Shown one piece after another: positions 61,134 to 64,000 of a DNA stretch of 64,000 nt. This DNA comes from Gnetum montanum. Lineage: Eukaryota > Streptophyta > Gnetopsida > Gnetales > Gnetaceae. The translations under genes and the position numbers were made by a program. Below the pieces are notes generated by a model that saw nothing but the letters and a program-made list of their open reading frames with translations, did not search any database and was not told the origin of the DNA. The stretch spans positions 11,887 through 75,886 of the forward strand of contig MNCI01007739.1 of the NCBI GenBank assembly GCA_015680685.1. The letters run 5' to 3'. The number at the start of each line of letters is the position of its first letter. Within the stretch, counting starts at the first letter, position 1.

Positions 61134-61142
61134 CTATATAAA
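61134..61142 (+). promoter_or_regulatory. TATA box of the + strand gene
   Basis: CTATATAAA lies 240 bases before the ATG at 61382, placing a start site near 61165. The presumed 5' leader (about 61165-61381) is full of AGCGTAAAC-type words. Confidence 0.6.
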
Positions 61143-61189
61143 GGGAAGGGGGGGGGGGTCCATTTGTTTTACTGGAAAGCAATAGCGTG

Positions 61190-62215
61190 AGCGACAGCGT
61201 AAACCTGCTAAGTGTAAACCAAAATATCCTAGCGTAAGCGTAAACCTCGGCATAGACGCCTAAGACTGATCCCCAACGTAGATGTGGAGACCCTAGCGTA
61301 AACGCTGAAGCTTAAACTTCCCAGCGCTAGCGTAGACAGTTGCTCAGCGTAAACTTAGATCGTCAGTGTAGACACTCTAGGATGGGCAAGGGAAAGGAAG
61401 TGGAGGGCCAGGGGCGGAAGGATCCCGATCTAACCTTCGCCGAAGAGACGGAGGCCATGTTGCAGGGTCTGCCCAGGCCGAGGATGCCGTCGTGGCCCGC
61501 GACGTCCCACAGGTAAGCCTTGATCCCTGCCTCTGTTGTTGTTTCTATGCTTCTTAGCGTAGACAATCCCGGCGTATATGCCGAGTGTAGAGGGTTTTCG
61601 ACCCAAGGGTTTTCAGCGTATACGCCAGCGTAACTGTGCAGCGTAGGCGGTGTTTATCAGTTTACTAGCGTAAGCCCTTTTCTGTGTTATTATGTTAGCG
61701 TACGCTCCGGTGTGACTGAAGCTTGTCTGCGTGTTTGTCATCAGCGTAAATTATCTTTTGCGATGGTGTATACGCTGAGGGTTTGCCCGGCGTATACGCT
61801 GTACGCATACAGTTGTCTTTTGGCGTGCTGTTTTATTTTTCTGGCGTAAACGGTTTACGCTGAAAGCGAACTCGAGCGTATACACTAAGGGTTTCTTCAG
61901 CGTATACGCTGCGCGTGAAGGGGTTCGGGTGTCAGCGTAGATGCTGAGTTTATATCGCGTTTTTAAGTGTTGGTCGGCGTATACGCTGTGTATAGCGTAT
62001 ACGCTAAGTTTGAATCGCGTTTTTTTACGCTAAGTGCTAACAGTTTGTCCAGCGTATACGCTGTGTATAGCGTATACGCTGATCGTGAATTGCGGGTGTA
62101 TACGCTCTATGTACAGCGTATACACTAGGCGTAAGTTGTGTTTTTCACGCCAAGTGTAAAGTTTGGCTGGCGTATATGCCCTATGTATAGCGTATACGCT
62201 GAGCGTAAACAGAGT
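61190..62215. repeat. GCGTATACGC / AGCGTAAAC array (right block)
   Basis: It covers the 5' leader and intron 1 of the + strand gene, interrupted by exon 1. AGCGTATACGCT occurs exactly at 61899-61910, 61994-62005, 62051-62062, 62069-62080 and 62189-62200, plus one-base variants. In the leader the form AGCGTAAAC dominates. At 61970-62215 units of roughly 75-100 bp (paired palindromes joined by GTGTAT, then a TTTTTACGCTAAGTG-like segment) are tandemly arranged. Confidence 0.9.
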
Positions 62216-63192
62216 TGATTTTTGATTTATGATGCAAACTTTCGTTTTGTGGCATTGCGATTGATTGCAGGGATAACAAACGCTTCCTTATCGTGGTCGA
62301 GCTTGTCAGGGTGCTAACATGGGTTGGCCCTGTTGAGGATGGGGAGGTTCCCCCTGATCTAACAGTGGATGAAAATGGGGTTTGGTTCAGGGAAGGTGCT
62401 TGTGAATTCTTGGCCTTTCTGCTAAACAATTTTGAAGTAGCCATGTGGTCGAATTTTGACGAGGTGACTGCACGAAGTGTGGTTGATGCGATGCTGCCAG
62501 GGGCTGCCGAGGGTGTCATGCTTTTCATTGAAGACATTGACGAGGGGCCATTTGTTAATGAGGATGGCACTACCCGCGGGCCTAGGGCAACACGCCCGTT
62601 AACGCGAGTGTGGGCGTTACTGCCACGAGGGTTGGACTACCTCAGTAATACATTATTCATAGTTGCCCACACACATACTTTGTTCCAGAATCCTCCTGGC
62701 ACGGTATACCGAATAGCCAGGTGGGACCATTTACATTTATCGCTTTCTTTTTGCCGTTTGATGTTGGTTTCTTGTTTGTTGACATGTATTCATTTGTAGG
62801 CCGAAGACCAACCCAAACGAGACCCTGATTGAGGATGAAGGGATAGCCCTCGCTTGTACGGCTCTGGAAGCATTTATGACAGGCCCTGACCTTCGTGGGA
62901 CTGTGCTGAAGCAAACGAAGGGTTCGATGGTCCACTTTCATAAGCAGTTCTCTACAGCGTTTGCGATGTGCAAGGCTCGTGGGTGGCTTCATGAAGACTG
63001 GACTGACAATGGGCCAATTTTCTCTCGTGATCTTGGCAGCACATCTAGATCTACCACCGATGGTAAATGATCACACTTCTTAGATATGTTAGTGGGTTCA
63101 TCCAATTACCTGGATTTACGCTGATATAACAACTTTACATTGCTTTTATAGTTAATATACCTTCTAGTGAGGATCCGGTGACTACTGGATGA
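61382..63192 (+). CDS. FCP1/SCP-like HAD phosphatase domain protein with lost catalytic residues (4-exon model, 294 aa)
   Basis: Exons 61382-61512, 62271-62720, 62800-63062 and 63152-63192 have GT/AG borders and sum to 885 nt without internal stops. Residues about 45-190 align by eye with the FCP1 homology (NIF) domain: a hydrophobic strand, then GACEFLAFLLNNFEVAMWSN, RPLTRVW, YLSNTLFIV and NPPGT. Active members need a D-x-D-G-T motif after the first strand; here it reads ELVRV, and the later DD pair reads AH. A catalytically dead scaffold is therefore likely. Residues 190-294 are unassigned. An alternative acceptor (after AG 63220-63221, with the branch-like ACTAAC at 63193-63198) would skip the stop at 63190 and fuse the protein in frame to the downstream ORF. 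It may be host or transposon cargo. Confidence 0.7.
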
Positions 63193-63208
63193 ACTAACAA
63201 CTTTGTTA

Positions 63209-64000
63209 ATGAAGTTCAGAGGGGTGGCTAAGGCCCAGAAGTGGTTACGGAATCATGCTCCTCCGTCCCTCGCTCGTTGCCTAGATGATGCTGGGCTCCT
63301 GGAGCTTTTTATGATGCCGAGTCTTGATGTTTCCATTAGGGAGATGATTGGGACTGTAGACTCCTTCAATGAGTCTGTCACATACTACAACACCCGGATT
63401 AAGGGTGTGAAGGTAGTTTTCCGTCTGTTGCCCAAGTTCTTTTCGGACCTATTTGGCGTACCGGCGGATGGCCTGAATGTAGTGTTAGACAGAACTCATA
63501 AAGAGCTCCAGATGATCCGGGAATTGGAAGGGTGGCTAGGCGTAGCAAAGGGTACCAAGGGATTCCCGATGCAGGGGAAGGCGAAGGTTGTAGAAGTGAA
63601 TGAACTGTATCCCCTATTCAGAGCACAGGTATTTCCCAAAATGCTTTCCCAGGTGAGGTGCCTTGGGGTTGAGGCTATTCGTGTGATGCAAATTATTTTG
63701 GAAACAGGGATGCGATACAACTGGGCAAAATTTTTATTGGCGGGCATGCACAAAGGGAGAGTGCGATTGTGTTCGAATGTCGAGGCGCAATCCCATTTCA
63801 CCTTTGCATTTTTCGCTGGTTATCTTCGTTGTTTCACTGAGTTCTTGGTAGTTCACGCAGAGAACAAGTTTGTCCTGTGGGATCAGGGTCAACTATCCCG
63901 CCCGTGGATCCATCACCTGTATGACACAGCCAAATCCCAAGATGCACCCGAAGGTATCGATGAATCCGTTTCTGTTACTACGGGGGGATCATCTGGCGGT
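63209..64000 (+). CDS. Open frame of at least 264 codons, runs off the window; possible last exon of the preceding gene
   Basis: Uninterrupted from ATG 63209 to the window end; the frame is bounded upstream by TGA 63179-63181. The start resembles a helical repeat (AKAQKWLRNHAPPSLARCL, DDAGLLELF), followed by RIKGVKVVF and LFGVPADGL. This order loosely recalls the plant mobile domain or putative plant transposon protein domains (a hydrophobic helix, then a V-x-V-x-F...LFGLP-like turn), but the match is by eye and weak. The C-terminal visible part is Ser/Gly/Thr-rich. It is probably expressed by splicing from exon 3 of the preceding gene to 63222, which keeps frame, or from its own ATG 16 nt after the preceding stop. 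Confidence 0.6.
   Translation, partial: MKFRGVAKAQKWLRNHAPPSLARCLDDAGLLELFMMPSLDVSIREMIGTVDSFNESVTYYNTRIKGVKVVFRLLPKFFSDLFGVPADGLNVVLDRTHKELQMIRELEGWLGVAKGTKGFPMQGKAKVVEVNELYPLFRAQVFPKMLSQVRCLGVEAIRVMQIILETGMRYNWAKFLLAGMHKGRVRLCSNVEAQSHFTFAFFAGYLRCFTEFLVVHAENKFVLWDQGQLSRPWIHHLYDTAKSQDAPEGIDESVSVTTGGSSGG

Overview
This window reads as nuclear DNA of a large, repeat-rich vascular plant genome. The evidence is an intron-containing synaptotagmin-type gene, Ty3/gypsy retrotransposons of the plant Athila and Tat types, plant-type LINE remnants and tRNA-like SINE pieces. A gymnosperm or another large-genome plant is plausible, but the sequence does not fix the species. There are no bacterial features.

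Layout. 1-6259: an Athila-related, gag-only LTR element (family A, copy 1, + strand, 5' end outside the window). 6260-8677: repeat-rich spacer with SINE-like pieces. 8678-17937: a complete family B Athila-type element (- strand, 5-bp target duplication ATAGT) whose pol is internally deleted and which carries a solo family C LTR (duplication ATGCT). 17943-23262: spacer with SINE-like copies, a 184-bp tandem duplication and a solo family B LTR (duplication CCTAC). 23263-33027: the one clearly intact host gene, a 13-exon SYT4/SYT5-like synaptotagmin (568 aa; membrane anchor, SMP domain, two C2 domains), with an RTE-type LINE relic in intron 7. 33028-35109: repeat-derived spacer. 35115-41810: a second, complete family A element (- strand, duplication AATGG). 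41816-47955: spacer with a 71-bp tandem repeat and a decayed LINE. 47960-53789: a family C element with gag and protease but no reverse transcriptase, lacking its own 3' LTR. 53790-54589: a family C LTR in the opposite orientation.

54590-64000 differs in character: more GC-rich and sown with the self-complementary motif GCGTATACGC. It holds a Tat-type pol on the - strand (reverse transcriptase, two RNase H domains, integrase) with satellite-like repeats behind it. On the + strand, a TATA box precedes a four-exon gene for an FCP1/SCP-like HAD phosphatase domain that has lost its catalytic aspartates. An open frame of at least 264 codons follows and runs off the window; it may be a further exon of the same gene.

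The LTR families share termini (TGATG...CATCA), a tRNA-Asp-type primer site and a conserved 17-mer in their 3' internal regions. Gag-only copies therefore probably depend on proteins from relatives. The most unusual signals are the palindrome arrays (GCGATATCGC in LTRs, GCGTATACGC around the pseudophosphatase gene), one of which is a clean presence/absence difference between the two family A copies.
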